Source: Symbiodinium natans (Eukaryota > Sar > Dinophyceae > Suessiales > Symbiodiniaceae). From it: 33,822 nt of DNA. This document shows, one piece after another, positions 1 through 10,397 of the stretch; the first letter of the stretch is position 1, and each line of letters opens with the position of its first letter. Under the pieces are notes generated by a model. It saw only the letters and a program-made list of their open reading frames with translations, made no database searches and was not told the origin of the DNA. Where the stretch lies: the NCBI GenBank assembly GCA_905221605.1, contig CAJNDS010000869.1, forward strand, positions 22,501-56,322, given 5' to 3'. The translations under genes were made by a program, and so were the position numbers.

Positions 1-1438
1 GTAAGTGTCAGACATGCGTAGAAATGCCCTTCATGTACATGTTAAGTTCCAGTGGTCGAATCCGCCGAGGCCCTGGGCCGTAGGTGTCTGGGTAGGCACC
101 CCACCTCTCATCCCCTACCCGGCCCCCTGGTTTGGGTTGCCTTGTCGCAGAAGCTCAGGCCGAGGCGGGTCGCGTAGCGTTAAAATTACGAGTACCAGAC
201 GGGGAGGCGAACGCTGTCTATTGCGAGTCTTCCATCCTTCCGATCCTTCCCTACCTTTTCTGCAGACTATCAACGAGCGTCTCCCCTGAAGTGCAATTAA
301 TGTCTAGATGCAGCAGTCACAAAGCGCCATTGGTGCGAAGCTAGATGTGACAACTTGCCCATGGATGTGGTCCAAATGCAGAGGGCGGGAGGCCGGCGGA
401 GGCAAATATTTTCCAAGAACAATCAGAACAGTCAAGCCATTGCAATGCAAGAAGGAAGATCCACTGAAGGCCTGACTCGCCATCTGCGATTCCTCAGGTG
501 GTTGCCCCTGTTTAGTCAACTGAAACAAAGCTATACAAAGCAACCACAAGCAAGGTCTTGTCTCTGCCACCTTAACCTAGAATCCCTGATGCCGTGACAT
601 GCCATGCAAAGCTTCAACATGCAGACTTGCGCAGTGTGGTTTTGGCGCGTTTTCTTAAAAGGACCCCCCTCGCCAAAACTTTTCAACTGCGTTGAGAGCA
701 CCCCTTGGGAGCCCTGACCAAAACTGTCCAAGCTTTTCCAGTTCTCTCACATTATGTGCAACTGGTAGGAAACCCTGAAAAGTTGGGTTGCAGTTTGGGA
801 AGTCTTGGTGCTTGGGGTGCTTCTGGGAAGACTCAATGGCTGGTACTTTAGGGTGGTTCTCAGCAAACAAACCAAATGTCCCAGCAAAACAGTAACACCA
901 TTCGCTTCGAGCCCATGAGCTCCCGCTAGTTTGCGCTCGTAGATGCTTGCAGAGCCTGGACAGAGGGCTGTTTGACACCCCCATCCCATACTCTCATGGG
1001 CCTCGGTATCCGCAGAAGTCAAGGTGACCGGGTGGCCGTGCTGGGTGCTGGGTGCGTCGTGGGCACGATGAGGCTAAACATGCGTAACAAATTGATCTCA
1101 ACTCAAGAACTCCAATGTGGCGCTTCGGAAACTTCAGGCATCTTCAGTCTCTCTACAAATCTTGAAATCTTGGGAATGCGACAAAGAGATTTGCTTGTCC
1201 CTTGCAAACCTTGTAGGTCTCTCTGATAACTTCTCGAAGAGTACATTTCGCAAAGAAAAAAACACAACCAAACGGAGAATTTTGCCCATCGTAGGGCAAT
1301 CGCATGCCAATGCCCGGCCCGGCACAACCCTCGTACTAAGGGGGTGGCGAACCTACCTAGCGACGCTGGCTTTTGGATCATCTCCCCCCTTTGTGTATTT
1401 GTGGTTGTGAGCCGCCCAGTCCAAAGATGCTGTTGATT
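1..1438. other. No assignable gene; weak minus-strand open frames
   Basis: No recognisable family in either strand. A minus-strand frame ending near 658 contains VRELEKLGQFW and ALNAVEKFW, which look protein-like and could be a last exon of the candidate split gene at 2229-1439. Another minus frame near 1500-1325 (contains DELESTASLDWAAHN) has similar composition. Neither is long enough to exclude chance. Confidence 0.3.
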
Positions 1439-2229
1439 CTAACTCGTCAGGGCCAGGCAGACACGAGCACGCAAATGCACGTGAGTTCCGGTCAAGCCTT
1501 CCTTCCTACTGCTTCGACAAAATTCGGCAAAGCAGCCTGCTATTGTGGCAGTGCCTTCCGAATTTGGCCGCAGGGAGAGGCCAAGCTTTTCGCTTCCAGA
1601 TCTTGATAGCTTGACCACCAGCACAGGGGATGCCTTCTCAACAACTTTCACCATCGAGGCAATGGCATGGATCATGATAATGATTCAAAGCAGTGGCACT
1701 CTTGCTGGACATCGCCACCCGCCTGCTTGAGGGCATCTTCCTCGCTTGGAAGACTGACCCACATGCCACCTTAACAGTCAAGAGCTTTGCCCCAAGCAGT
1801 TTTCTGAGCCAAACCCAGGAAACACCTCAACTCCAGGGTTCGGACCTGCAATGCTTCCAACATATCCGAGTAACCTTGCATGGGCTCTTGCAGTGGCAGC
1901 TTTAGTCCGACTTGAAACTGCTGCTCAAGTTATGGTCCCTGGCTAAAGTCAAGCGGCCAGCTGTTAAATATCAGTCACTCAGACGGTTGATGCAAGCAGC
2001 AACGAAACGCAAACGGCCGCTCCCAGTGCCATCGTTTTTTCTTCCGCATCTAGCCTGACATGGGAAGACCATGAGAAGTACATGCACAGCAAGACAGGCA
2101 GACAGACAGGTAGACACACGCACACACACACACATTCCACAAAAAGAAATGGTTGGATCATGCCGCATCTCAGTCTGTCCTTTGGAAAGCCGCATAGCTT
2201 TGTCCGAGTATTCGGAAGAGCTCATCCAT
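1439..2229 (-). CDS. Candidate split gene downstream of the ATPase, with a PDZ-like stretch
   Basis: No gene was recognised outright. Three pieces are protein-like: ATG at 2229 opening with MDELFRILGQSYAAFQR; 1929-1774, a 52-codon frame with LPLQEPMQGYSDMLEALQ and GLAQKTAWGKALDC; and 1675-1439, which reads PVLVVKLSRSGSEKLGLSLR then EGTATIAG. The last resembles the start of a PDZ domain (beta strand, then a K-LGL-L carboxylate-binding loop), but no PDZ second half is seen. The pieces lie in different frames, so introns or frameshifts must separate them; I could not fix splice sites. Orientation matches the ATPase 310 bases upstream. Each piece alone is within chance length. Confidence 0.28.
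2091..2134. repeat. GACA/CA microsatellite
   Basis: Imperfect GACA units pass into an almost pure CA run (2114-2134). It lies between the candidate first piece at 2229-2170 and the next at 1929. Confidence 0.9.
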
Positions 2230-2538
2230 GACTAAGCTCGGTGCAAAAACGACGCGTGCTGTTCTCCCAGGTTGAACTCCGCTGTGCGGCCTTTCCCCCT
2301 GCGTGCTGTGATGCTGCTTTACCCGCTGGTCAGTGGTGTGCTAGGCTGCCAGACCTTCAAATCTAAGATCTAAAGTCACTCAGCCATTGGCGGCGAGCCA
2401 CCTCCGCGTTGTAATGCTCTGCCGCAACACAACAATCGCAAGCTACGTTCTGCAGGAAGCACCGACGCGGATCGTGCTTGGCCCACGTCTTGCCCGCGAT
2501 TTTAACAAACGGCCATGCTGCTGCTTCATCTGCACAAT
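2230..2538. other. ATPase 3' flank
   Basis: No open frame of note. It would hold the 3' untranslated region of the ATPase transcript. I see no recognisable polyadenylation signal or terminator. Confidence 0.4.
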
Positions 2539-5500
2539 CTACACTTGTTCCTTCAAGCTTGGCCGCCGGGCACCTGACAATGCCAAAGCCCGCTGCTGCA
2601 GAAGTGCATTGATTGGTCGTTGGCCTGCGCGGTAGCCTGCCTTTGCCAGCTCATTGAAAACAAGCAACCAGATGGAGCAAGAAACTGCAATAATGAGTCT
2701 GCTCGGTGTCAGGGGCACGAATTGCAAAGCGCTGGCCAAAGGCGACACATAGATGACCATACACATCACGAGAACGTTGCACAGCAGCGTCAAGTTGTAC
2801 CAGGGATTGTCAAAAGGCTTCGATAAAACGAAACGTTCTGTCCTGAAGCACATGATGCTGAGGACCTCACCGAACATGATCGTAACAAAGGACATGGTTT
2901 GCCCGACTTTGAGGCCATAGTCCACGCAGCTGAGCCCAGGAGGCAACATTGCACGCTGAGAGCTAGGAACATGACGTTTCCAGCACCACAGGTCAGGATT
3001 GCTCTTGCAAGGGGTCACAAGTGTCGACAGATTGCCTTCCCAGTCAGGATTATCCAGGGAAAGATCCCATGCATTTCGAGACACGTCAATTGGTGCTATC
3101 TGTCGAGTTGTTCCCCAGTGCTCCACGATGGACGTCTGCAGCCCCGGCCAACCCGTGGGATTTGTAGTGCAGAGGCAATGGAAGGGGCGTGGATCCTCGT
3201 GATGTCGTCCAGTCTCATCTTCCCAGCCAGCAAGCTCACAGGCTGAACGGCCACTTTTCAGATCGGCCACAACTGCGCTACCCAATAAATCCTGATTGCG
3301 CACAAATCCAGTGGCTCCAAAGGTTCCGAGTAGCAGCGATGAGTAGGCCACAAGTGGGAGGCAGCAAACAAACGGGACCATGCGCCACATGATTTGGTTT
3401 CGAGTGAGAAGCATGCCATGCACTTCTCTTGGTGGAACTTTCATGGTGTGCTGCTCTGCAGGCTCAAAAGCTAAGCAAATAGTGCTCGCACCATGTGTGA
3501 TGATCATGTTCAGCAGCTGCGGCGATGGCTTTATGACGGGAAGAACTCCAAGGAACAGCGACAGTAGCAAACTAGTCGCCTCCGCAAACTTCATGCTCAA
3601 GTTCACCATAACGTACTTCTGCGTGTTGCTGAAGATGCGTCTTCCCTCCTCAACCGCCGAAAGTATTGTTGAGAAGTTATCGTCAAGCAGAATCAAGTCA
3701 CTCGCATTCTTGGCCACGGCAGAGCCGCAAATGCCCATAGCGACCCCAACATCTGCCGCCTTCAATGCCGGGGCATCATTCACTCCGTCACCTGTCATTG
3801 CAACAACATGTCCGGCAGCACGGAGCGCAGCGACTATGGCAACTTTGTCTGAAGGCTGGGCGCGTGCGAAGCATTTCACTCGTGACGTAATGTCGATCAA
3901 GTCCTCCTCAGACTTGAACTCAGGCTCGTGGTCCATTGGCCCCCGCTCATCATGTATAGACAGGCTCCTGTTTGGCAAGGTGTGGCATGACGGTGTTTCT
4001 GGGCATTATTCCGATTTCTCTACAAGGTTAGGGACTGCTTAATTCAGGATCTGTATTGCGAAGCTCCTAGAGCCACGCCGTGAACCGTTGTTGGCCTTCG
4101 TCTCGACCCCGTCGCCACTGCCCCTGCTGGGAAAAGTCGCATCCACTGCTTCCTGTGCTTGTCGCGATAGCCGCCGTTTGTTCACAGCTCGCGGAAGGTT
4201 CACTTCATGAAGATCCGCGCATGTTGCAATGGCAAAGCTGCGGTCTGCATCCTGCAGTAAGCCGACTTGCTTTGCAATCGCAGCGGCCGTTCCCTGCTGG
4301 TCGCCTGTTATCATTACGACACGAATCCCCGCCTCATGGCAATGCCGGATGCTTTGTGGGACAGATGTCCGCGGGGGATCGTGAATGCCCCAGAGACTGA
4401 GTGGACAAACCTTGGAGGGCTCCAGAATCAGACCGAGGCGTTCATCGGCTGAGTGTAGATTTCCGAGAGCTTCCACCTCAGTGAGCACCAGCGGTCGTAC
4501 CACTACGAGCAGGCTGCGCAAGGCATCGCCACTCAGCTCTGCATTTGCTGAAAGCAACATGTCTCTATCATTCGCAGTCATGGGCTCGCCCGGAATATCT
4601 AGACTTCCCGCCGCAAACTTTGCAACAGCACCGGCTCGGTCTAGAAGCTTCTCAGGGGCACCTTTGATGATGGCGATGTGGGTGCAGTCCGGTGGGAACT
4701 GCAGGCTTGCAAGTCGACGATTTTCTGGCAGCTCATGGACACTGGCCATCACTTTGCGGTGTGATGTAAATGGGATATCTAGATCGGCCAATCGACGGTG
4801 TGATTTGAGCAGCGTTTCGCCAGAGAGCCCAGTGTCTTTGAAGCCACCCTTCGCAGCCGCCACCTTGAGTGCACCCTCCGTCATGTTACCACTGATTTGC
4901 CACCGATCTGTGCTAGGATGCTGGTACAGAGATGTCTGGTAACAGCTCAGAAAAGCACATGCAAGATGTGCTTTGGCCATGAGGTGATCCAGGCTTACAT
5001 CTGCAGATCCCTCCTGTGCCGAAAGATCCGGCAGTCCTGCAGAGGTAAACGTTTGGCGCTCCAACTGCAAGTCGAAAGCAGCATCCATTTGCTCCCGATG
5101 CTCGCTTGAAAGTTGAGACGCTGCGAACAAACCACCATTGGGAGAGAAGCCGCGGAGCGGATAGAAAGCTAGCGTGCTCTTTTTGGTGGCACCTGTGTTG
5201 CCACCTGGTTCTCCAGCATCTCGGCACAAACCGATCAGGCTTGTAGCTGTCATGCGTCCCTCAGTGAGAGTGCCAGTTTTGTCAGTACAGATTACAGATG
5301 TCGCCGAGATGTAGTCGACGGCTGATACCTTCATGACTTCTCCTCCTTTTGCCGCCATTCGAACGGAACTCACTCGGAGCATGATGGTCAAGACCATGGG
5401 CAAACCATGCGGCACAACCGCCACGGACATCACAACTGCGCGAAGAAGCCCGGTCCTTGCAATGCAGTGAAGGTCATGCGGGGGACATGGGCTTGCTGGA

Positions 5501-6394
5501 TCCTGGTACCTTGTCGCCAGTGCCAGCAAGGTGGCGCCAGCAACGAGGCCAAGAACAACAGCGCTCAGTCTGCGCCCCAAAGCGTTGACGGAGACCTGCA
5601 AGGGACTCTTCTCGGTCCAAGGCTTGCTTTCCCGAAGCCGCTTGGCAATCTGTCCGACCTGCGTCTGCATGCCAATATGCACAACTTCCGCCTTTGCACG
5701 TCCGGAGGTCACAGACGTGGCGCTGTAAAGCATGTTGGCCCGGAATGGTGTGTCAGGTGTGTTCGGAGTGCTCTCAGTCACCTGGGTTGTCTTGGTCACA
5801 TCTGCTGGCTCTCCCGTCAGGATGGACTCATTTACCTTGAGATCGATGGCCTCGAGGAGCACCGCATCTGCGGGCCTGGGAGCTTTAAGCTTTGCAAGTG
5901 ATGCTAGCGTGCTGAACACTACACTCTGCAACTGCACCCAACTGAGCACGGCACACAACATCGCCAACCTGCAAAAGCACAACATCACCTGCGACCAAGG
6001 TTGACGACGCCACCCTGGACTGCTGCCCATCACGGAGGCACATGGTGTCGAGAGCGGTCATGCTCCTCAAGGCCTTTCCTGCATCTTGGCTGGTGTGCTC
6101 ACCAAAGGTATTCGCCAGAATCACTGTGCACACAACCACCACCAGTAGCACTGCTCTGGGCGTGTCCCCACAGAGATGCGAGAGGAAGGCGGCCGCAATA
6201 GTCAAGGCAAAGAAAATGCTCTGCATCTGCCGTATCAAAATATGAAGGAAGGACTCTTTCGGAGGCGGTGCCAGCTCATTAGGACCATCTTGTGCTAGCC
6301 GGGCCGCAGCTTCCAGAGATGAGAGGCCTTCACCAGGACTGAAAGTGCCAGCATTCGTCGTAGTCGTTGCATTTCGCAACAGAGAGGAATCCAT
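2539..6394 (-). CDS. P2-type cation-transporting ATPase, three exons, 1232 aa
   Basis: Membrane pump that couples ATP hydrolysis, through a phospho-aspartate, to cation transport. Exons are 6394-5955, 5875-4077 and 3998-2539. ATG at 6394 is the first in-frame ATG after an in-frame TGA at 6454-6452; the stop is TAG. Visible in order: Cation_ATPase_N region (about 22-45), TM1-2 (55-98), A-domain TGEP (167-170), TM3-4 (250-315), DKTGTLT with D345, KGAPE (551-555), TGD (670-672), TGDGVND (815-821), TM5-6 (884-925), TM7 (951-973), a roughly 137-residue extracytoplasmic loop, then TM8-10. Length exceeds SERCA (about 1000) because of that loop and an insert near 690-765. By spacing, SERCA ligands E309, N768, N796 and D800 correspond here to H303, K883, M911 and H915, while E771, T799 and E908 are kept (E886, T914, E1124). 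The family call is secure; the transported ion is unknown. Confidence 0.95.
3999..4076 (-). other. ATPase intron 2 (78 bp, GT-AG, boundaries inferred)
   Basis: Exon 2 reaches a TAA at 4041-4039, and exon 3 is open only from 4005, so an intron must lie here. The chosen pair, donor GTGGCT at 4076 and acceptor GCCCAG at 3999, is phase 1 on both sides, keeps the frame and nearly matches the length of intron 1. It falls in the poorly conserved insert between TGD (670-672) and the K-C-F-A-R-A stretch, so homology cannot fix the exact bases; other GT donors nearby also fit phase 1. Confidence 0.6.
5876..5954 (-). other. ATPase intron 1 (79 bp, GT-AG)
   Basis: It begins GTGCCG and ends CCCAG, followed by exon base G. 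Removing it joins phase 2 to phase 2 and restores the conserved GDVVPAD stretch of the A domain, which no single reading frame contains. The homology on both sides makes this boundary well supported. Confidence 0.9.
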
Positions 6395-7330
6395 CACATT
6401 GGAATTTCTAGCGAGGTCTATGAAAGGCTCGACTGGACCCGTAAGGATCCGTCAAGCGAAGGTCTGAAATAGAACGTCTTAGGCTGGATGGGCTTGGGCC
6501 TTTGTTCGGCCCCACGAGCAGGGAAAAACTCTAGTGGAAGAGAGTCACGGTGACATCAAGAGCACTGCCAGGCACCTATTGGCACTCAATCTTCTTGAGG
6601 CCGTGTACTTCAGCGAACTTTGGCTCCAGGGGTCATGGGCTGTGGATTTCAACCATCTGGAATGCCTAGGCACGCACTGCCACCAGAAACCTGTTCAACT
6701 CACCCATACTCACCCCACCGAAAGTCAACAAGGCGACCGATGCCGAAGAGGCCCGAGGCTTAACGAGCGTTTACTCTCGTGCGGCTGACAAAAGCCTGAC
6801 CGGTCTCAGATGGTGACCCGGTCAAAGCCTGAGTTTTTAAACCGTATGTTACAACTTCTTTAGCAGGGGGCAGCCCTGTAAAGAGGCGTTTGCCGGCTTA
6901 GAGGCGCACGTGCGACTTTGTGGGGTCCCCTTTAGAAAACAAGTTTTCTAGGGCCACGTGTTGTGCCGGGGTCGCAAGCACAGGGCACGAGCAACAGTCA
7001 CCCGACTGGAAGCATCTGCTTTTCGAGGCTCTGATTCACACTAGAAAAGCCCTTCAATTTCCCAGACAGACCTGCTGCAGCTTTTGGAGTCGCCGCGATG
7101 TTCGCCGTGCCCGCTTTTCCCACGCATGCCCACTGCTGGTGGGTCGAGGTGGCGCAGTGATGGAGACGGAACAAACCGAGCTCGAAATTTCATGCCTGCA
7201 TCAGAGCCAGAGCCACACAACAAGCTGATTGCCTAGCTTGTGACTCAGCCGGCTGAAACTGACTTGAGAATGCCACCCTAAGTCCTAAGTTCATGCTGCG
7301 AATGCCAGGCGTGATAAGAAGCCGGCTTTA
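6395..7330. other. ATPase 5' flank, no clear gene
   Basis: The in-frame TGA at 6454-6452 bounds the ATPase start. No TATA box or spliced-leader relic was recognised. Plus-strand frames at 6534-6788 and 6920-7228 are ordinary in length and match no family I know. Confidence 0.4.
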
Positions 7331-7447
7331 GTGACAATCGGTGACGAGCAGTGCTCAACAGTGTCCAAATGTGTCAACATGTGTCAACATGTGTCAACAT
7401 GTGTCAACACGCGTCAATGTGCGTCAACATGCATCAACATGTGTCAG
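7331..7447. repeat. 10-bp minisatellite, unit GTGTCAACAT
   Basis: Units stay in strict 10-base register. Three degenerate copies (7331-7360) are followed by GTGTCCAAAT, three exact copies and variants GTGTCAACAC, GCGTCAATGT, GCGTCAACAT and GCATCAACAT, about twelve in all. Divergence is by substitution only, with no indels. Because 10 is not a multiple of 3, every frame reads a 10-residue peptide period. Confidence 0.92.
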
Positions 7448-7997
7448 CGCCTCCTCCTTGAAGTTCGTTGCCTGCACTGCTGTCATGGAAGCAAGTGCGA
7501 CACCAACGGCTAGATTCCCCATTCCAGTTTTGCACGAACCCAGGCCGCGGCCTGCGCACTCGATCTCGCTTGCAAGAGTCGGCCTCGCATTTCCAAGCAT
7601 GGCTCAGCTCGAACTGTCGCGGCAATTTCTTGGCGCCACCAGCCTCAGCCATGACTGCCACACCAAACACCTGCACAAGCTCTGGCCAACGCACTGAAGA
7701 AGCAACGATCATTTGCTTAGATCGCAATGGCCACAGGACCTATAGGACGTGTCCAAAAGAACACGACGAAAACATCACAAAATACGGGGGCATGCAAACT
7801 GGAAAGCCCGCAGCAGAGTAGCTTTCACGCAGCTGCATGCGGTCAAATTGAGCTCGGGCTGACAGTGTAGATTAGCGTCAATTATGTTGCCGTGTTTTTG
7901 TGCAGATGCGCTGGATGAAGGAATGGAGCCGCTTTTTCTTGCTGTGTTTGCTTTAGTGCTTGCCGGAGCGAGCACCGGCGCTAGGCATCACTTCAGC
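7448..7997. other. No assignable gene
   Basis: A minus-strand frame (7727-7434) contains WPELVQVFGVAVMAEAGGAK and is protein-like but unplaced. A plus-strand ATG at 7923 begins a hydrophobic leader-like stretch that immediately enters the C/A-rich repeat. Confidence 0.3.
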
Positions 7998-8158
7998 CTC
8001 CACACACACTCCTCGCACTCCCCACAAACCGCGAACTCCCCACACTCCCGCATTCCCCCCCACTCCACCACACATATCCACACTCGACCACACGTCAGCA
8101 CTACACTCCCACCAACCACCACACTCCACACTCCAACGCACACCCCACGCCGCCGCAC
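7998..8158. repeat. C/A-rich degenerate CACTCC/CACAC tract
   Basis: The plus strand is overwhelmingly C and A, with loose CACTCC, CCACAC and CCCCAC units and almost no G except in the last 20 bases. Strong strand asymmetry, no fixed period. Confidence 0.8.
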
Positions 8159-8832
8159 ATGCGCTCAGTTGGAGGACTGGCGACCTTGATTGACAGATTC
8201 GATGAATGGCGACCCCCTGCCCCCCAACCCCCACCAATGTTGCCGTTAGGATGTTGCGCCCCACCAAAAACATATGCATCAACATCAGAATTGGTATGAG
8301 GAAGAAAAGCCTGCGAGTGCTAGTAACCGCCTCAATAGGAAGATTCTGAAGTGTAAAGATCCTTCATAAGCTGGAGGCCAAGAAAAAGAAACCTAACAAA
8401 GCGCGGGACAGTGGGAGCGCCCTGCTTTCGCATTTTGTTGCCACCTGAACTCCACCTCCGTCTGGGCCGAGTCAGCCAAGCCAACCCAAGCCAACTCCTA
8501 GCCAGCCCAAGAAAGCAGCTCCACCGCCCAATCCCCCAAACAGAAGCAAGCTTCGGACTTTATGTGTAGTAATACAGAAAAATTCTGCCAACCTTCATGC
8601 TTCAGATTTGGCAGATTTCCATATTCTGGTTTCTGTACATGCGTTGTTCAACATTGCGCTTGACATCTTTCATATGATAACATTCGACCAGTTTCCAAGT
8701 CATGTTCGCCCTGTGAACGCAAGACGCTCATTGAAGACCGGCGTTTCTTAAATGCATCGATGAACATGAGAACTGTTGTACACGATTCGTGCTCGCCTGT
8801 GTACGTGTGCGAGCTTGACTGCGCACGCGTAT
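8159..8832. other. No gene seen
   Basis: Non-repetitive DNA with short frames only. It includes a small CAAGCCAA-type duplication near 8470-8500. Confidence 0.5.
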
Positions 8833-8850
8833 GTGAGAGCGAGGGAAAGA

Positions 8851-8886
<36 letters not shown>

Positions 8887-8931
8887 AAAAAAGAGGAGAA
8901 AAAAAAAATCCGTGTGTGTGCGTGTGTGTGT
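8833..8931. repeat. GA, poly(A) and GT compound microsatellite
   Basis: GA run 8855-8881, two A-rich runs 8882-8908 and GT/GC-GT run 8911-8931. Lack of stops here lets a 364-codon plus frame (8776-9870) run through; most of that frame is repeat translation. Confidence 0.92.
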
Positions 8932-9238
8932 TGGTTGATTGTCGTGTTCCCCCCCGACTTGGGTTTTCTTTTCAGTTTTCTCTCCAGAGAGTCCAGTGCC
9001 TCAGTCAGCGGATGCCAGCGGGACTTGCTCTGGAGCAGGTTTGTCGTCGTAGACCTTATGGCAGATGTCACCGAAATGCGAAGGGAAGAGGCACATTCGG
9101 AAGAGCATGCTTTGGGTTTTTCCGTCGTTTGTTGTTTGGCGTGTCCGCTCTCTCTCAGGAGGGTGCGTTGCCAAACTCATCCGGACGGCTTGGGTCCACC
9201 TTGTAGATATGTCGCCTCCGCGTCTCTGCTTCAACGTC

Positions 9239-9389
9239 GGCAGCAGCAGCTGCAGCGGCAGCGGCAGCGGCAGCGGCAGGGGCAGGGGCAGGGGCAGGGG
9301 CAGGGGGAGGGGCAGGGGCAGGGCAGGGGCAGGGCAGGGCAGGGCAGCAGCAGCAGCGGCAGCAGCGGTAGCAGCGGCAGCAGCAGCAA
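9239..9389. repeat. GGCAGC/GGCAGG hexamer tract, G-quadruplex-prone
   Basis: GGCAGC repeats pass into GGGGCA repeats (core 9277-9346, many G3-G5 runs spaced by one or two bases) and back to CAGCAG. The G-rich strand is the plus strand. The purity of the core suggests recent expansion. Confidence 0.92.
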
Positions 9390-9452
9390 ATCCAGGAGCC
9401 CAGCTGGTAGAGGAAAACGAAGAAAATCACATCATCACGCAAGGTCATGTAC

Positions 9453-9985
9453 CTGTCAGAGCTTGGATGCACTCGAACATATGCGACAACATGACGACTA
9501 CACTAAGACAAGAAAACAGGCCGCCAGCAGCGAGAAATTCCCTATGCAGAGCATGCAAATCCTCAGCAAACTGTTTCTGGAGAATGCCATGGACGTTCGG
9601 GAATGTTGTCCAGCCAGGTGCCCAAGGTTTGTTGTGAATGCCTTGTCACGGCCACCAAGACCTACAACGATGATCACCTTAAGCCTGAAGCCCAAAAAAC
9701 CTTTAGCGGCAGCATTGTCATGCTTGGATTGCCTTACTCGACCCTGGTGGGTCTGCCATCTCTGGATCCCATGGATGATGTGGAGATCGACAAGCAGGCT
9801 CAGAATTCTCCCTGGCACTCGTCATTCATGTGTTCAAGGTCAAGAAAATCTTTCCAGCCGTCAAAGATGAAGGTGCTTGGCAGGGAGTGGAGCGCGACGT
9901 GCAATCCTATCTCGATCAACTTGGCGATAATCTCAAGTGATGTTAGGTTGATGTCCTGATGCTCCGGTGACGGGTTTCGCTTGTG
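9453..9985 (-). CDS. Candidate coding segments of an unrecognised split gene
   Basis: Two minus-strand segments are unusually protein-like. 9985-9803 (61 codons) contains INLTSLEIIAKLIEIGLHVA and FIFDGWKDFLDLEHMNDECQ. 9645-9453 contains HGILQKQFAEDLHALHREFL and a hydrophobic run, LFSCLSVVVML, and ends at a good GT donor (GTACATG from 9452). They are in different frames; the link between them was not resolved. The plus strand over 9830-9938 also gives a plausible frame (contains IFPAVKDEGAWQGVERDVQS), so strand is uncertain. Upstream on the minus strand, 10110-10000 reads IGRTIRAILPGVAQEG, adding weak support. No family recognised. Confidence 0.3.
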
Positions 9986-10160
9986 TCACTCATATGATGG
10001 CATGCCAGATTTTGTGGATTGGAGTGTGGGCCGGAGTGTCTCTTGTAGCTGTTGAGCCTGTGCCCTCTTGGGCTACACCGGGCAGTATGGCGCGTATTGT
10101 CCGGCCAATCCTATGACAGGCTCCCTGACTCAGCTTACATGACCTCATGTGAACGCTGCC

Positions 10161-10243
10161 AGACAGAGAGAGAGAGAGGAGGGAGTGAGTGAGGGAGGGA
10201 GGGAGGGAGGGAGGGAGGGAGAGGAGGAGAGCGAGAGAGAGGG

Positions 10244-10275
<32 letters not shown>
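10161..10275. repeat. GA/GGGA purine tract
   Basis: GA repeats, about nine GGGA units, then GA again. All purine on the plus strand except a few T and C. Able in principle to form triplex structures. Confidence 0.92.
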
Positions 10276-10279
<4 letters not shown>

Positions 10280-10397
10280 AACCAGAGTTCTAAGGAGATT
10301 GCTTGACCCGGCCTGTGCTTGTTAGTCATCTGGTCTGCTGCAATAACGAAGGCGAAGATGTCATCCTTTGATTGCAAAGGATCCATCGTCAACATCA

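Noticed and set aside
50-70. tRNA B-box-like GGTCGAATCC
   Set aside because: No matching acceptor, D or anticodon stems can be folded around it.
3380-4042. 220-codon plus-strand frame
   Set aside because: It lies antisense to the third exon of the ATPase and the intron before it; a shadow of real coding DNA.
7331-7447. CRISPR-like array
   Set aside because: The 10-base units are contiguous with no spacers; a simple minisatellite in a eukaryotic context.
7923-8189. Small secreted protein (leader MEPLFLAVFALVLAGAST)
   Set aside because: The leader is plausible but everything after it is translation of the C/A-rich repeat; no independent support.
8776-9870. 364-codon plus-strand frame
   Set aside because: It crosses the GA, poly(A), GT and GGCAGG repeats, which lack stops; the non-repeat parts are not protein-like and compete with minus-strand candidates.
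9830-9938. Plus-strand exon reading IFPAVKDEGAWQGVERDVQS
   Set aside because: Attractive, but the minus strand here has a longer open frame and protein-like neighbours; kept only as a caveat to the minus-strand call.
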